Origin: Deinococcus aerophilus
GTDB taxonomy: Bacteria; Deinococcota; Deinococci; Deinococcales; Deinococcaceae
NCBI RefSeq assembly: GCF_014647075.1
Contig: NZ_BMOM01000005.1
Span: forward strand, 1-64,000
Direction: 5' to 3'
DNA: 64,000 nt
In this document: positions 7,655 through 18,625 of the stretch, piece by piece
How the letters are laid out: each line of letters starts with the position of its first letter
Position numbering within the stretch: the stretch's first letter is position 1
Position numbers and translations under genes: made by a program
The notes under the pieces: model-generated
What the model saw: the letters and a program-made list of their open reading frames with translations, nothing else
What the model was told of the DNA's origin: nothing
Databases searched by the model: none

Positions 7655-9627
7655 CCGCGATTCCCACAGACAGTCCCGGAAATCTCAACGAATACACCAG
7701 AGGTCTGCTCGACTCGCTCGAGCGGCAGGCCGACCAGGACGGTTACTCCATCGAACGGGCACTCGTTCAGTCCTGCAGCGAGAGCCTGCAGGAGCTGTCC
7801 CAGGCCCCCGAGCTGCTCTGGGTGGATGTCCGCGTCGCGGGAAGCCGGACCCAGCCCGGCCTCCTCGCCCACGCCTGGGCGGTGGACGAGCTCGACCGCC
7901 TGCACCTGGCCGGCGTGCTGACGCGTGACGGGGTCCCGGATCAGAACCTGCCCTACGTCTTCAGCAAGAAGGAAGTGGACGACGTCCTGCAGAGAATGCT
8001 CAACCTGGCCAGCCATCTGCGAGACGGGAAGACGTTGACTGACGAAACCCATCCCGATGTCGCGGAGTTCGCGCGGCAGGGCCGGCGGATTCTTGACGAT
8101 GACTCTCCTGAGATCGTGCTGCACCTGATCACCCCGGGGCACTACCGCAGCACTCTGCCGCGGGTCAGCCTGCCCGGTCTGATCGTGACCCCCCGCGTGC
8201 ACGACATCGCGTGGTTCTGGAAGATCACGCGCGACGAACCCAGCGAGCAGCTTGACTTCCGACAGTTGCCCGGCGGCGGCCTGCCCTGTCTGGTGGCCAG
8301 CCAGGACGTGGATGGGGAACCCAACGTGCTGCTCACCGTCATGCCAGGCACACTGCTGGCCGAACTCTATGACGCCCGGCGCGACGAGTTGCTGCGGCGC
8401 AACGTCCGCATCTACCTGCGTCAGACCCGCAAGGTCAACCGCGAGATGGCGCTATCGGCGCGCACCGACCCGCGCCGCTTCGTGGCGCTGAACAACGGCA
8501 TCTCGGCGGTGGCGGCCAGCGTGAGTCTTAGCGCCGACGGCAGCCGCATCGAGACCATGAATGATCTGCAGATCGTCAACGGTGGCCAGACCACCGCCAC
8601 CCTGCACGAGGTCTGGAGTGACCGGCGCCAGCCCAGCGATCTGGCAGGGCTCAGCGTGCAGGCCAAGATCACCATCATTCCCCCGGACACCGACGCAAGC
8701 GACGAGCTGGCCCAGAGCATCGCGCTCGCCGCGAACAGCCAGAACAAGATCACGGCGAGCGATCTGCTGTCTGGCGATCCTCATGAGCGCAGCCTGCAAC
8801 GCATTTCCCGCGAGCGGCGCTACGTCAGCCAGGGCGTGGAAACTGGCTGGTTCTATGAACGCATCCGTGGTCAGTACGCAGGCATGCTGGCGGCGGAGGA
8901 CAGGGACGCAAAGAGCTATCCCGCGGATCAGGTGATCACCAAGACCTACGGAGCGCAACTCGCCATGGCCTGGGACCGCGAACCCTACCTGTCCTCCCTG
9001 GGCGGGGAGAAGGCCTTGGGCGTCTACAAGAAAGAGTTGAAACGGAAGTCGGGTAACCGGGCCCTTCCAGAGGCCAGCGAACAGGACTTTGATCATCTGG
9101 TGGCCCTCGCCATCATCCGGCGCGAGGCCGACGGCCCCATCGCGGCCGAGGGAACCCTGAAGCCCCCGCTGGGGTTCTATCTGCTGGCCTGGCTTGCGGA
9201 GCATCTGGGAGACGAGATCGACCTGAACCAGATCGCCCGTACGGGCGTGCTGCCCGAGCGGCTGCTGGGCGTCATTCAGCAGGTCACGCCGCTGATCTCC
9301 AGGGTGATGCGCTCGGAACCGGCGAGCGTGCCGCACGAGGGAGAGCGTCCCAAAAGGTCCGACTGCTGGAAAGAGGTCAGTAAGATTACTCTGGAGGGTC
9401 TGGCTCAGAACGTCCATGGGCGCCGCGACTTCACCCGTCAGGACTGGCAGGCGGCGCTGGTCTGGGCGCAGGGTAAGCGCAACAAGGTCTTGCGGGAAAA
9501 GATCATGCGGGCCAGGAAGATCGTGCAGACCGGGCAGTCGTCGCAGAAGCGGGAATTTCTGGTCAGCGTGATGCAGGAGGCCATCGACGGGGGGTTCAAG
9601 ATCGACCTCAGCAAGGTGGCCGTTTAA
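7651..9627 (+). CDS. AIPR family protein
   Basis: A 658-residue protein with the AIPR hallmark segments FVALNNGISA and LQIVNGGQTTATLHEV in the middle (about residues 270-325), followed by a helical region with many basic residues. AIPR proteins were first seen as abortive-infection phage-resistance proteins and are frequent last genes of Z1/GHKL/DUF4420 clusters; their molecular activity is not firmly known. ATG 7651 overlaps the preceding stop. The reading frame is complete and shows no damage. Confidence 0.88.
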   Translation: MTAIPTDSPGNLNEYTRGLLDSLERQADQDGYSIERALVQSCSESLQELSQAPELLWVDVRVAGSRTQPGLLAHAWAVDELDRLHLAGVLTRDGVPDQNLPYVFSKKEVDDVLQRMLNLASHLRDGKTLTDETHPDVAEFARQGRRILDDDSPEIVLHLITPGHYRSTLPRVSLPGLIVTPRVHDIAWFWKITRDEPSEQLDFRQLPGGGLPCLVASQDVDGEPNVLLTVMPGTLLAELYDARRDELLRRNVRIYLRQTRKVNREMALSARTDPRRFVALNNGISAVAASVSLSADGSRIETMNDLQIVNGGQTTATLHEVWSDRRQPSDLAGLSVQAKITIIPPDTDASDELAQSIALAANSQNKITASDLLSGDPHERSLQRISRERRYVSQGVETGWFYERIRGQYAGMLAAEDRDAKSYPADQVITKTYGAQLAMAWDREPYLSSLGGEKALGVYKKELKRKSGNRALPEASEQDFDHLVALAIIRREADGPIAAEGTLKPPLGFYLLAWLAEHLGDEIDLNQIARTGVLPERLLGVIQQVTPLISRVMRSEPASVPHEGERPKRSDCWKEVSKITLEGLAQNVHGRRDFTRQDWQAALVWAQGKRNKVLREKIMRARKIVQTGQSSQKREFLVSVMQEAIDGGFKIDLSKVAV

Positions 9628-9690
9628 CCAGAAAAGAGACCCCGACACCGGGTTCCCCGGCAAGAAGAAGGAAGCCCCGGAAGGTGTAAG

Positions 9691-9705
9691 CCCGGCTTTG
9701 CCGGG
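9691..9705. other. Short GC hairpin after the AIPR gene
   Basis: CCCGGC-TTT-GCCGGG forms a 6-base stem with a 3-base loop in the 105-base gap between the AIPR and coiled-coil genes. No U-tract follows, so it may be a weak terminator, an RNA-processing or stability element, or a protein-binding site. Nearby CCGGG/CCGG runs could extend the structure. Confidence 0.3.
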
Positions 9706-9732
9706 TCAGAAGGTCATGACCAAGGAGATGTC

Positions 9733-10125
9733 ATGGCCAGAACCACCAAACCAGCCGCCGACCACAACCGCGCCACCGTCGCGCGGCTGTGGGAAGAGAA
9801 ATCCGCTCTCAAACCCAGGGTGCAGGCCGCCAAACACACCCTGCTCTTCGCCGGGGAGGCCCGGACCCCCGAGCGCCGCAAGGCGCTGACCCTGCTGGAA
9901 AGGCGCGCGCGCCTTGAGGGCATGATCCAGGCCCGCGAGGACTTGCAGCAGACGCTGGACGTCGCCGCCGACCGCGAGCGGCAGTTGCGCCAGAATCACC
10001 AGACGCTGCTGCGTCAGCACATGGAACTGCGCCGTGAAATGCAGGTGTTCAGCGCGACACGGCCTGTTGGGCCTGAATCGCTGCCGCCAGCTCCATCACC
10101 AGCCGATGATGCAGAGCAGGGTTAA
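9733..10125 (+). CDS. Small coiled-coil protein of unknown function
   Basis: A 130-residue, highly charged helical protein. Residues about 20-115 form an Arg/Glu/Gln-rich coiled coil with few aromatic residues. AAGGAGATG directly upstream is a strong ribosome-binding site and fixes the start. It follows the AIPR gene in the same direction and may be a late member of the island. Its last 77 bases overlap the 3' end of the convergent TniQ-like gene. I recognise no family; a structural or DNA-bridging role would be guesswork. Confidence 0.65.
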   Translation: MARTTKPAADHNRATVARLWEEKSALKPRVQAAKHTLLFAGEARTPERRKALTLLERRARLEGMIQAREDLQQTLDVAADRERQLRQNHQTLLRQHMELRREMQVFSATRPVGPESLPPAPSPADDAEQG

Positions 10126-11536
10126 TCAATCGGGCCTCCTCGATAATGCCGTTGCTGTAGAGCATGCGTGCGGTGACGTGGCGCCACGGCGCTTGCGGCG
10201 AGGGGTTGAACAGCGCGTAGCCCGGGGCCGCCACGCGCCCCCGAAGGCCCTGCGTCAAATCGTCGTGCAGGGCTTGTAGCAAGGGGCCGAGCACCCCTTT
10301 CTCTCGCCAGAGGCGCCGCCTCTGGTTGGACCCCCCCTGCGGGACTGACATGGACTTCCAGTCCATCCCCGCGATGTACGAGAGCGTGCCCTCGAAGCTG
10401 CGCCGGAGTGCGGCCGCGCTGTGGGCTGCGGTGACCTGAAGCAGATCGTCCCAGACCAGTTGCCACTGGTGGTCCGTGAGCCGGAAGACCTCCCCCGGCA
10501 CGAACACACGAGGATCGTCCACCAGCAACCTGTCCAGCGCCTCGACCAGGCCCGGCCAGCCGTTCAGCAGGGTAGGTGGGTCATCTTCCACGAGCCGCTG
10601 CGCGAGCCATAGTTCGTAGAGTTGCCCCCCCCTGGGCAATTTTTTTTGCCCTGCTGAGCGAAGCAAGACGTGTTGCCCAGCCTGGCGCAGCCCAGCGATG
10701 GGGCCTGCAGGTGACCGCAACACCGATGAGGTGTATTCCCAGGCCGAGACGCGGGTCTCGGCCTGAACTTTCATGGGACGCCGGCGTCCGCCGGGCACCG
10801 TTGGCGCTGGCCGGCTGGCCGCGGCTGGAAGATGAGAGCCATAGGTGATGGACGCCCGGAAGAATGCGTCCACGAAAGCTGTCCATGCCTCGGGGGCATG
10901 TCCCGATGACCGCGCTTCGTGGATCAGAGTGAGAAGGCCCGGCATAGCGAGTGTTTCATGGGGCGCCTGGGCAAGATCGAAGCTGCACATGGCACAGCGC
11001 CGCAGGTCGTTTTCAAGCCGGCCCTGGCGATCTGGCCTGCGCACATTGGGCAGCCTCTTGGTCCGCACCCCGGGCAAGGACAGTGAGCTGCGACAGCCGG
11101 GACAGACACCGACGAGACGGATCTGATGAAGCTTGCAGACCACGCTGGCGCGGTACAGCCAGGCCCTTCTCACGTAAGGCACGTGGTCCTCCCCCAGACA
11201 CGCGGGACACACCTGAAAGGTGGTCACGCCCAGGAATGGAGTGGCGTTGCTGTTGACCACCAGGGTCAGGCCCGCTTCCAACCCCTGCTGCAACTGAAGT
11301 GACTGCAATGAACTGGACGACTTGCCGGCTGCCACGGCCAGCACATCTGTTTCAGCAGTGGTCAACGAGCGATACCGCAACGCCTTGAGATCAAAATCGC
11401 AGTTCTCCAGCATCCACTGCAACGTATGCTCGTTGCCCATCGCCAGCCGAGCAACCCAGGAACCGATCCACTCGTCGCGCCGCGGCGAAGGACGGATTCT
11501 CAGGCGACGAAATCCAGCGGTTGTGTTTGAATTCAT
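10049..11536 (-). CDS. TniQ-like zinc-finger protein, orphan
   Basis: A 495-residue protein starting MNSNTTAGFRRL. An early RRDEWIGSWVARLA resembles the conserved TniQ start (P-x-DES-x-SW). A zinc-ribbon array follows: CPAC, CKLH, CPGC and CAMC, with the HVPYVRRAWLY stretch typical of TniQ between the first two. TniQ/TnsD proteins select targets for Tn7-like and Tn5053-like transposons, usually beside TnsB and TnsC genes. None is present here. It may be a transposon relic, a domesticated DNA-binding protein or part of the defence island. Longer in-frame readings upstream run into hom sequence and are rejected. Confidence 0.75.
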   Translation of the reverse strand: MNSNTTAGFRRLRIRPSPRRDEWIGSWVARLAMGNEHTLQWMLENCDFDLKALRYRSLTTAETDVLAVAAGKSSSSLQSLQLQQGLEAGLTLVVNSNATPFLGVTTFQVCPACLGEDHVPYVRRAWLYRASVVCKLHQIRLVGVCPGCRSSLSLPGVRTKRLPNVRRPDRQGRLENDLRRCAMCSFDLAQAPHETLAMPGLLTLIHEARSSGHAPEAWTAFVDAFFRASITYGSHLPAAASRPAPTVPGGRRRPMKVQAETRVSAWEYTSSVLRSPAGPIAGLRQAGQHVLLRSAGQKKLPRGGQLYELWLAQRLVEDDPPTLLNGWPGLVEALDRLLVDDPRVFVPGEVFRLTDHQWQLVWDDLLQVTAAHSAAALRRSFEGTLSYIAGMDWKSMSVPQGGSNQRRRLWREKGVLGPLLQALHDDLTQGLRGRVAAPGYALFNPSPQAPWRHVTARMLYSNGIIEEARLINPALHHRLVMELAAAIQAQQAVSR

Positions 11537-11568
11537 CTTTAACTCATTTTTTGGTTCGGGCCGCAGTG

Positions 11569-11624
11569 CAGTTTTGAACTGCAAAACCCCTGAAAGTGAA
11601 CTCCAGTTCAGTTCTGGGCTGAAC
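11569..11624. promoter_or_regulatory. Cluster of GAACT/AGTTC inverted repeats upstream of the TniQ-like gene
   Basis: Three overlapping dyads lie in the 113-base gap between tniQ and hom: CAGTT-TTG-AACTG (11569-11581), GAACT-CC-AGTTC (11598-11609) and GTTCAG-N7-CTGAAC (11606-11624). All share an AACT/AGTT core. This local A/T-richer stretch probably holds the tniQ promoter. It could be an operator array or transposase-type binding sites left from an element end. Confidence 0.45.
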
Positions 11625-11649
11625 GTCACACACTGTTTGCCCGGCCGCT

Positions 11650-12612
<963 letters not shown>

Positions 12613-12728
12613 GGGGCCGACTGTAACGCGCCCGCTCCCCCGCCCCGGCCAGCCGGGTTAGGTGTGCGCGGCACCCGCGTGTGATTTCCCTTCAGGTCGG
12701 CGTGACAGCCGGACGCTAGACTGCCGGC

Positions 12729-12824
12729 ATGTTGCCTGTGTCAAGAATCTGTCTGCTGGCGGAATTCCCGTCGGCCGAGAGTCCGCCGTGCCGCCCGGCC
12801 GTGCGGGCTGTGCCGCACCCGTGA
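12729..12824 (+). CDS. Possible 31-residue leader ORF overlapping the prfA start
   Basis: ATG 12729 lies six bases after TAGACT (12717-12722), a typical leaderless -10 arrangement. The frame ends in a TGA that overlaps the GTG start of prfA (GTGA). The peptide [13 protein letters not shown]... resembles nothing known. Its likely function, if real, is translational coupling to prfA, which has no good ribosome-binding site of its own. It may simply be 5' leader sequence. Confidence 0.4.
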   Translation: MLPVSRICLLAEFPSAESPPCRPAVRAVPHP

Positions 12825-13954
12825 GTGCCCGTCTTCAGGAGCTGCAATCGGAGTTCGGTCTGGTCGAGCGCCGGCTGGGTGATCCGGCTGCGCTGGCCGA
12901 CGGCCGCGAATACGCCCGCCTGACCCGCCGCCACCGCGAACTGTTGCCGCTGGTCACCCTGCTGCGCGAACGCGAGGGCCTGGAAGGCGATCTCGCCGGA
13001 GCGCGCGAACTGCTCACCGACCCCGACATGCAGGAGCTGGCAGCGGGAGAGGTGGCGGCCCTCACCGCCCGTCTCGCCGAGATCGAGGGCGAGCTGGAGG
13101 TGCTCCTGCTGCCCACCGACCCGAACGATGCCAAGGATGTGATCCTGGAGCTGCGGGCCGGCGCGGGCGGCGCGGAGGCGGGGCTGTTCGTGATGGACCT
13201 GCTGCGGATGTACACCCGCTATGCCGAGGGGCTGAACCTGCGGGTCAACGTACTGGACGCCAACGAGAGTGACCTGGGTGGGGCGAGCAAGGTCGTGGCC
13301 GAGGTCACGGGGGACCACGCCTTCCGGGCCTTCAAGTGGGAGCGCGGGGTTCACCGTGTTCAGCGCGTGCCGGCCACCGAATCCCAGGGCCGCATCCACA
13401 CGAGCACCGTCACCGTGGCCGTGCTGCCCGAGGCCGAGCAGGGCGAGGTGCAGCTGGACCTCTCGGAAGTCCGCATTGACGTGTTCCGCTCGCAGGGCGC
13501 GGGCGGGCAGGGCGTGAACACCACCGACAGCGCGGTGCGGGCGGTCTACCGTGCGGGCACGCCCGACGAGATCATGGTGGTGTGTCAGGACGGACGCTCG
13601 CAGATCAAAAACCGAGAGAAGGCGCTGGTCGTGCTGGCCTCGCGCCTCGCCGAACGTGAACGCGCCGCCCGAGACGAACAGGAGCGCCACGAACGGGCCT
13701 CACAGGTGGGCAGCGGGGACCGCAGCGAGAAGATCCGGACCTACAACTACCCCCAGAACCGCGTGACCGACCACCGCCTGGAGGGCGACGACAAGAACCA
13801 CCCGCTCGACAGCGTGATCGAGGGGGCCCTGACTCCGGTGGTCGCGGCCCTGGCCCGCACCGAGAAGGAACGGCAACTCGTCGAGATGGCCGCACAGGAC
13901 GGGGCCGGGCCTCAGGACGGCCCGGGCCGCCGTGGACAGCATGGCGCGGCGTGA
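12821..13954 (+). CDS. prfA: Peptide chain release factor 1
   Basis: A 377-residue class I release factor (E. coli RF1 has 360). The stop-codon reading motif is PAT within [14 protein letters not shown], which identifies RF1 (UAA/UAG) rather than RF2. The catalytic GGQ lies in [14 protein letters not shown], with Gly after GGQ where many bacteria have His. I place the start at GTG 12821, just before ARLQELQ; upstream residues of the longer frame are not RF-like. The stop region overlaps the following Nudix gene by about 14 bases. Confidence 0.93.
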   Translation: MSARLQELQSEFGLVERRLGDPAALADGREYARLTRRHRELLPLVTLLREREGLEGDLAGARELLTDPDMQELAAGEVAALTARLAEIEGELEVLLLPTDPNDAKDVILELRAGAGGAEAGLFVMDLLRMYTRYAEGLNLRVNVLDANESDLGGASKVVAEVTGDHAFRAFKWERGVHRVQRVPATESQGRIHTSTVTVAVLPEAEQGEVQLDLSEVRIDVFRSQGAGGQGVNTTDSAVRAVYRAGTPDEIMVVCQDGRSQIKNREKALVVLASRLAERERAARDEQERHERASQVGSGDRSEKIRTYNYPQNRVTDHRLEGDDKNHPLDSVIEGALTPVVAALARTEKERQLVEMAAQDGAGPQDGPGRRGQHGAA

Positions 13955-14435
13955 TCTGCTGGTCGCAGCGGGCATTCTGCGCGACCGTTTCGGGCGGGTG
14001 CTGCTCGTCGGCAACGACTGGCAGGGGCACGGCCGGGTGCGCCACACCCTGCCCGGCGGCGTTGTAGAAAACGGTGAGACGCTGCCCGAGGCCCTGTACC
14101 GCGAGATCTTCGAGGAAACCGGCCTCAAGCTGACCGGCATCCGGCACATGGCCTACACCGTGCATATTGAGGACGAGCGCCGGGGAGAGCGCGCCATCGC
14201 CGTGGCCTTCGAGGCCACCTGGGAAGGCCTGCTCAACCCCGCCGACCCCGACGGCTTCATCGTGGAGGCGCGGTTTTGCACCCCCGAAGAAGCGCTGGAG
14301 AAGCTGGAATCCCCCCCCATGCGCGAACCCCTCAGCGACTTTCTCAAAACCGGCGAGCCGGGACGCTTCTATGCCTTCAAGGGCTGGGACGGCCGGGGTG
14401 GGCTGCGGATTCCGGCCCTGAAACCGCGGTCGTGA
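13941..14435 (+). CDS. Nudix hydrolase
   Basis: About 164 residues with a complete Nudix box, [18 protein letters not shown] followed by FEETGL (G-X5-E-X7-REU-X-EE-X-GU). The substrate cannot be told from the sequence. It starts inside the end of prfA (GTG 13932 is an alternative start) and its TGA overlaps the GTG of the next gene, so prfA, this gene and the PP-loop gene form an overlapping operon. Deinococcus genomes are rich in Nudix genes. Confidence 0.88.
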   Translation: MARRDLLVAAGILRDRFGRVLLVGNDWQGHGRVRHTLPGGVVENGETLPEALYREIFEETGLKLTGIRHMAYTVHIEDERRGERAIAVAFEATWEGLLNPADPDGFIVEARFCTPEEALEKLESPPMREPLSDFLKTGEPGRFYAFKGWDGRGGLRIPALKPRS

Positions 14436-15106
14436 CCGGCACGCCCTTTGTCAGCTCCTGGAGCGGCGGCAAGGACAGCGCCCTGGCCTTCCACCGCGTC
14501 CGGCAGGCCGGGGGGGTGCCCCTGGCCGTGGTGAACATGCTTGACGAGACCGGTGAACGGTCACGCTCCCACGGCCTGCGCCCGGAAGTCATCGCGGCGC
14601 AGGCGGCGGCGTTGGGCGTGCCGCTGTGGAGCGCACGGGCCTCCTGGGCGGGGTACGAGGCGCAGTTCACGGCGCTGCTGCGGCAGGCAGCGGCAAACGG
14701 CGCGGCCGAGGCCGTGTTCGGCGACATCGATCTGGCCGCCCACCGCGAGTGGGAAGAACAGGTGTGCGCGGCGGCGGGGCTGCGCGCCCGTCTGCCGCTG
14801 TGGCTCGAACCCCGCCGCGCCCTGGTGGACGAGATGCTGAGCCTGGGCCTGCAGGCCCGTGTGGTCGCCGTGCGCCAGGACGTCCTGCCCCCCGACCTGC
14901 TGGGCCGGACGCTGGACGCTCCGTTGATCCGGGAGATCGAGCGGCTGGGGGCCGATGCCTGCGGTGAGAACGGCGAGTACCACACCGTACTGGTCGATGG
15001 TCCGGACTTTGCGCGTCCGCTCCGGCTGGTGGCGGGGCCGGCGGGCGTTCACCACACCGGCGAAGGGACGCTGCGGGTGGCGACCCTGGACCTCATTCTG
15101 GGCTGA
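14432..15106 (+). CDS. PP-loop ATP pyrophosphatase, Dph6/diphthine-ammonia-ligase-like
   Basis: A 224-residue protein of the adenine nucleotide alpha-hydrolase superfamily. The PP-loop is SSWSGGKDSALAF near the N-terminus; GDIDLAAHREWEE and GENGEYHT are conserved in the Dph6 group. Bacteria lack diphthamide, so the true substrate here is unknown; an amide-forming step on another molecule is likely. GTG 14432 overlaps the preceding stop by four bases. Confidence 0.8.
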   Translation: MTGTPFVSSWSGGKDSALAFHRVRQAGGVPLAVVNMLDETGERSRSHGLRPEVIAAQAAALGVPLWSARASWAGYEAQFTALLRQAAANGAAEAVFGDIDLAAHREWEEQVCAAAGLRARLPLWLEPRRALVDEMLSLGLQARVVAVRQDVLPPDLLGRTLDAPLIREIERLGADACGENGEYHTVLVDGPDFARPLRLVAGPAGVHHTGEGTLRVATLDLILG

Positions 15107-15140
15107 GGTTCCTGCCCGATCGTCCGGTCCCCCTCAGGCC

Positions 15141-15617
15141 TCAGTCGTAGTCGACGGCCAGAACCTCGAACTTGGCCGTGCCCTTGGGCAGCTGCACGGT
15201 GACCGTGTCTCCCGCACGCTTGCCGGCCAGGGCCTGACCGATGGGGCTGGCGTCGCTGACCCTTCCCTTGGGAACATCCACCTCATAGGTGCCGACGAGT
15301 TCAAACTGGCGCTCGTTTCCCTTCTCGTCACGGACCCGGATCTTCGCGCCCAGCCCCGCACCCTTGCTCGCATCGGCCTCCACGATCACGGCGCGTTCCA
15401 GTTGGTTCTCAATCTCGACAATGCGGGCCTCGTTCTCGCTTTGCTGCATGCGGGCCTCGTCGTAGGCCGCGCTTTCCCGCAGGTCACCGTCGGCGATGGC
15501 AGTGCCCATGTAGTCCGAAATCTGTTCGCGGCGCACCGTCTTGAGGTGGTGCAGGGTCTCGGCCAGCTTGTCGTAGCCGCGCTGGGTCATGGGGATGGGT
15601 TCCTGAGTCATAGACAT
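15141..15617 (-). CDS. greA: Transcription elongation factor GreA
   Basis: A 158-residue GreA: N-terminal coiled coil, then a C-terminal FKBP-like domain containing VDVPKGRVSDASPIGQALAGK. The coiled-coil tip DGDLRESAAYDEA keeps D-L-X-E, the acidic pair that activates transcript cleavage by RNA polymerase, so this is a GreA rather than the inhibitory Gfh1 paralogue of Thermus. TATACT upstream is 3 bases from ATG 15617 and 9 bases from ATG 15611; the second start suits a leaderless mRNA better. Confidence 0.93.
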   Translation of the reverse strand: MSMTQEPIPMTQRGYDKLAETLHHLKTVRREQISDYMGTAIADGDLRESAAYDEARMQQSENEARIVEIENQLERAVIVEADASKGAGLGAKIRVRDEKGNERQFELVGTYEVDVPKGRVSDASPIGQALAGKRAGDTVTVQLPKGTAKFEVLAVDYD

Positions 15618-15749
15618 TCCAGTATAGAGTCGCCCGCCCTCAGAAATCGTCCGATATCTGCCGCCTGCCCCGCTGTCGGGTCAGGCCCTCAGGGTTTGGT
15701 GAAGGGCCCCTTCAGCGCCGCCGCCCGGCACGCGACTAGGCTGCCCGAC

Positions 15750-16073
15750 ATGACCCGTTATGACGATGACCGCGAAATCGAAGGTGAGGTGCAGGACGAG
15801 GGCACGAGCCCGGAGATCTTGCAGGACAAGATGGTGGCCGAGGACGTGCTGCGCCAGGACACCCGCGCCGACCGCACGAACCCCAACGACCAGCCCGGGT
15901 TCATGGACGGCATTCGGGGCGACTGGGACGGCGAGGACCGCCAGGGCGAACCCAACAGCGAGACGGGAGGCGACCTCAGCGGCGAGGAACAAGGAGGCCA
16001 GGGCACGTCCCGCAGCGGGGGCGTAGACGGCGGCCCGGCGCGCACCACGCCCCTGCCCGGCAACAAGAAGTAG
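15750..16073 (+). CDS. Small acidic, probably disordered protein
   Basis: A 107-residue protein beginning MTRYDDDREIEGEVQDEG. It is dominated by Asp, Glu, Gly and Asn with almost no hydrophobic core, and ends in a Gly/Ser-rich tail, so it is probably intrinsically disordered. TAGGCT seven bases before the ATG supports leaderless expression and this start. No family is recognised; small hydrophilic proteins of this kind are often stress-related in desiccation-tolerant bacteria, but that is only suggestive. Confidence 0.65.
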   Translation: MTRYDDDREIEGEVQDEGTSPEILQDKMVAEDVLRQDTRADRTNPNDQPGFMDGIRGDWDGEDRQGEPNSETGGDLSGEEQGGQGTSRSGGVDGGPARTTPLPGNKK

Positions 16074-16125
16074 TCGGGCGGGGGCACCCCGGAAGTGGGT
16101 TCGGGAATGGGTCAGGGAAGCCCGC

Positions 16126-17262
<1,137 letters not shown>

Positions 17263-17264
17263 TC

Positions 17265-18062
17265 CTACTCACCCTGAAACTCCGCGGGGCGCTTGTTCAG
17301 GAAGGCGTCCACCCCCTCGGAGAAGTCCTTGGTCGCGACGAGCAGACCGAACAGGTCGGCCTCGACCTCCAGTCCGGCGTCCAAGCTGGTGTCCATTCCC
17401 CGGCGCACCGCTTCCTTGACCAGCGACAGCGCGATGGGTGCGTTCTTCAGGATCTGCTCGGCCACCTCGCGCGCCCGGCTCAGGGCATCGTCGGCGACGT
17501 AGTTCACCAGTCCCATGCCCAGCGCTTCCTCGGCCCCGACCTGCCGGGCGGTCAGCATCAGGTCCAGTGCGCGCCCGGCCCCGATCAGGCGCGAGAGGCG
17601 CTGCGTGCCGCCGAAGCCCGGCAGCAGCCCCAGCGTGACCTCGGGCAACCCCAGCTTCGCGCGCGAGGACGCCACGCGGATGTCGCAGGCCAGCGCGAGT
17701 TCCAGGCCGCCGCCCAGCGCAAATCCATTCACGGCGGCGATCACCGGAATGGGCAAGGTGGCAATCTGGTGCATCACGTCCTGCCCGGCCAGCGACAGTT
17801 CGCGGCCCGCATACACGCCGTCGAGCGTCTTGAACTCGGCAATGTCCGCTCCGGCCACGAAGGCGCGGTCGCCGCTCCCGGTGATGATCAGCGCGCCCAC
17901 CTCGGCGTCCTCGATGATCAGGTCCACGGCCGCGCTGATTTCTCCCAGCGTCTCGGCGTTCAGGGCGTTCAGCGCGCGGGGGCGGTTGATGGTGAGCACG
18001 GCGATGGGGCCGTGGCGGTCAATCTGCACGTTCTCGAATTCCATTTCGTCCAGCTGCGTCAT
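17265..18062 (-). CDS. Enoyl-CoA hydratase/isomerase (crotonase family)
   Basis: About 265 residues. The oxyanion-hole segment is AFVAGADIAEF; the two catalytic glutamates lie in GGGLELALACDIR and KLGLPEVTLGLLPGFGGTQR, so hydratase activity in fatty-acid or butanoate breakdown is expected. I chose ATG 18062 (MTQLDEMEFEN) because longer frames run through sequence with no crotonase character; ATG 18044 is also possible. The HD gene follows directly. Confidence 0.9.
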   Translation of the reverse strand: MTQLDEMEFENVQIDRHGPIAVLTINRPRALNALNAETLGEISAAVDLIIEDAEVGALIITGSGDRAFVAGADIAEFKTLDGVYAGRELSLAGQDVMHQIATLPIPVIAAVNGFALGGGLELALACDIRVASSRAKLGLPEVTLGLLPGFGGTQRLSRLIGAGRALDLMLTARQVGAEEALGMGLVNYVADDALSRAREVAEQILKNAPIALSLVKEAVRRGMDTSLDAGLEVEADLFGLLVATKDFSEGVDAFLNKRPAEFQGE

Positions 18063-18625
18063 GCCCCCTACTCTGACACGGCGCGGCCACCGGGTTCGGA
18101 GTTCTTGCCCGTTTCCCGGAGGTGGCCTGCTTCCGGCGCCGTCCCCGCCGTACCCAGCACGTTCCTGGGGCCTGCGGGACGCCAGTGCAGTGGCGACAGA
18201 AAGCAAGCACGGGTACGCCTGCTTTGCGGAAATACGGCTTGGCCTCGCCCGGCTAAGGACGGCCATGGATCAGGAACAGGTCGGAGGGTGGTGCGAGCAG
18301 GTGACTGGACGCTGCGCCGCTCCGCGCCCGACTCTGCTGTCAAACAACTCTCATGAAGGGAGCATGACAGCTCCAGCGGGAAAACAGGAATGATACGACC
18401 CATTTGATGTTTGCCACACCCGGAAAACCAGCATTATGCGAATCTCTATTATTTCTCACTTCAAGCACATTTCAAGACCAAATGCAAGATGAGCAACGAA
18501 TCAAGATGAAAATCCCAAAGGCCCAGAGGTCGAATTTCATAAAGCGCTCACTGCTTGTGCCTACGGTGACGTTAGGAAACAGGAGGAAATCTATTTTTTC
18601 CGGCCTGTCAGACCAAGGAGAACCC

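Noticed and set aside
14955..15749. Long N-terminal extension of the acidic protein frame overlapping greA and the PP-loop gene
   Set aside because: It is antisense or out of frame to greA and the PP-loop gene; the TAGGCT-ATG pair at 15737-15752 gives the real start.
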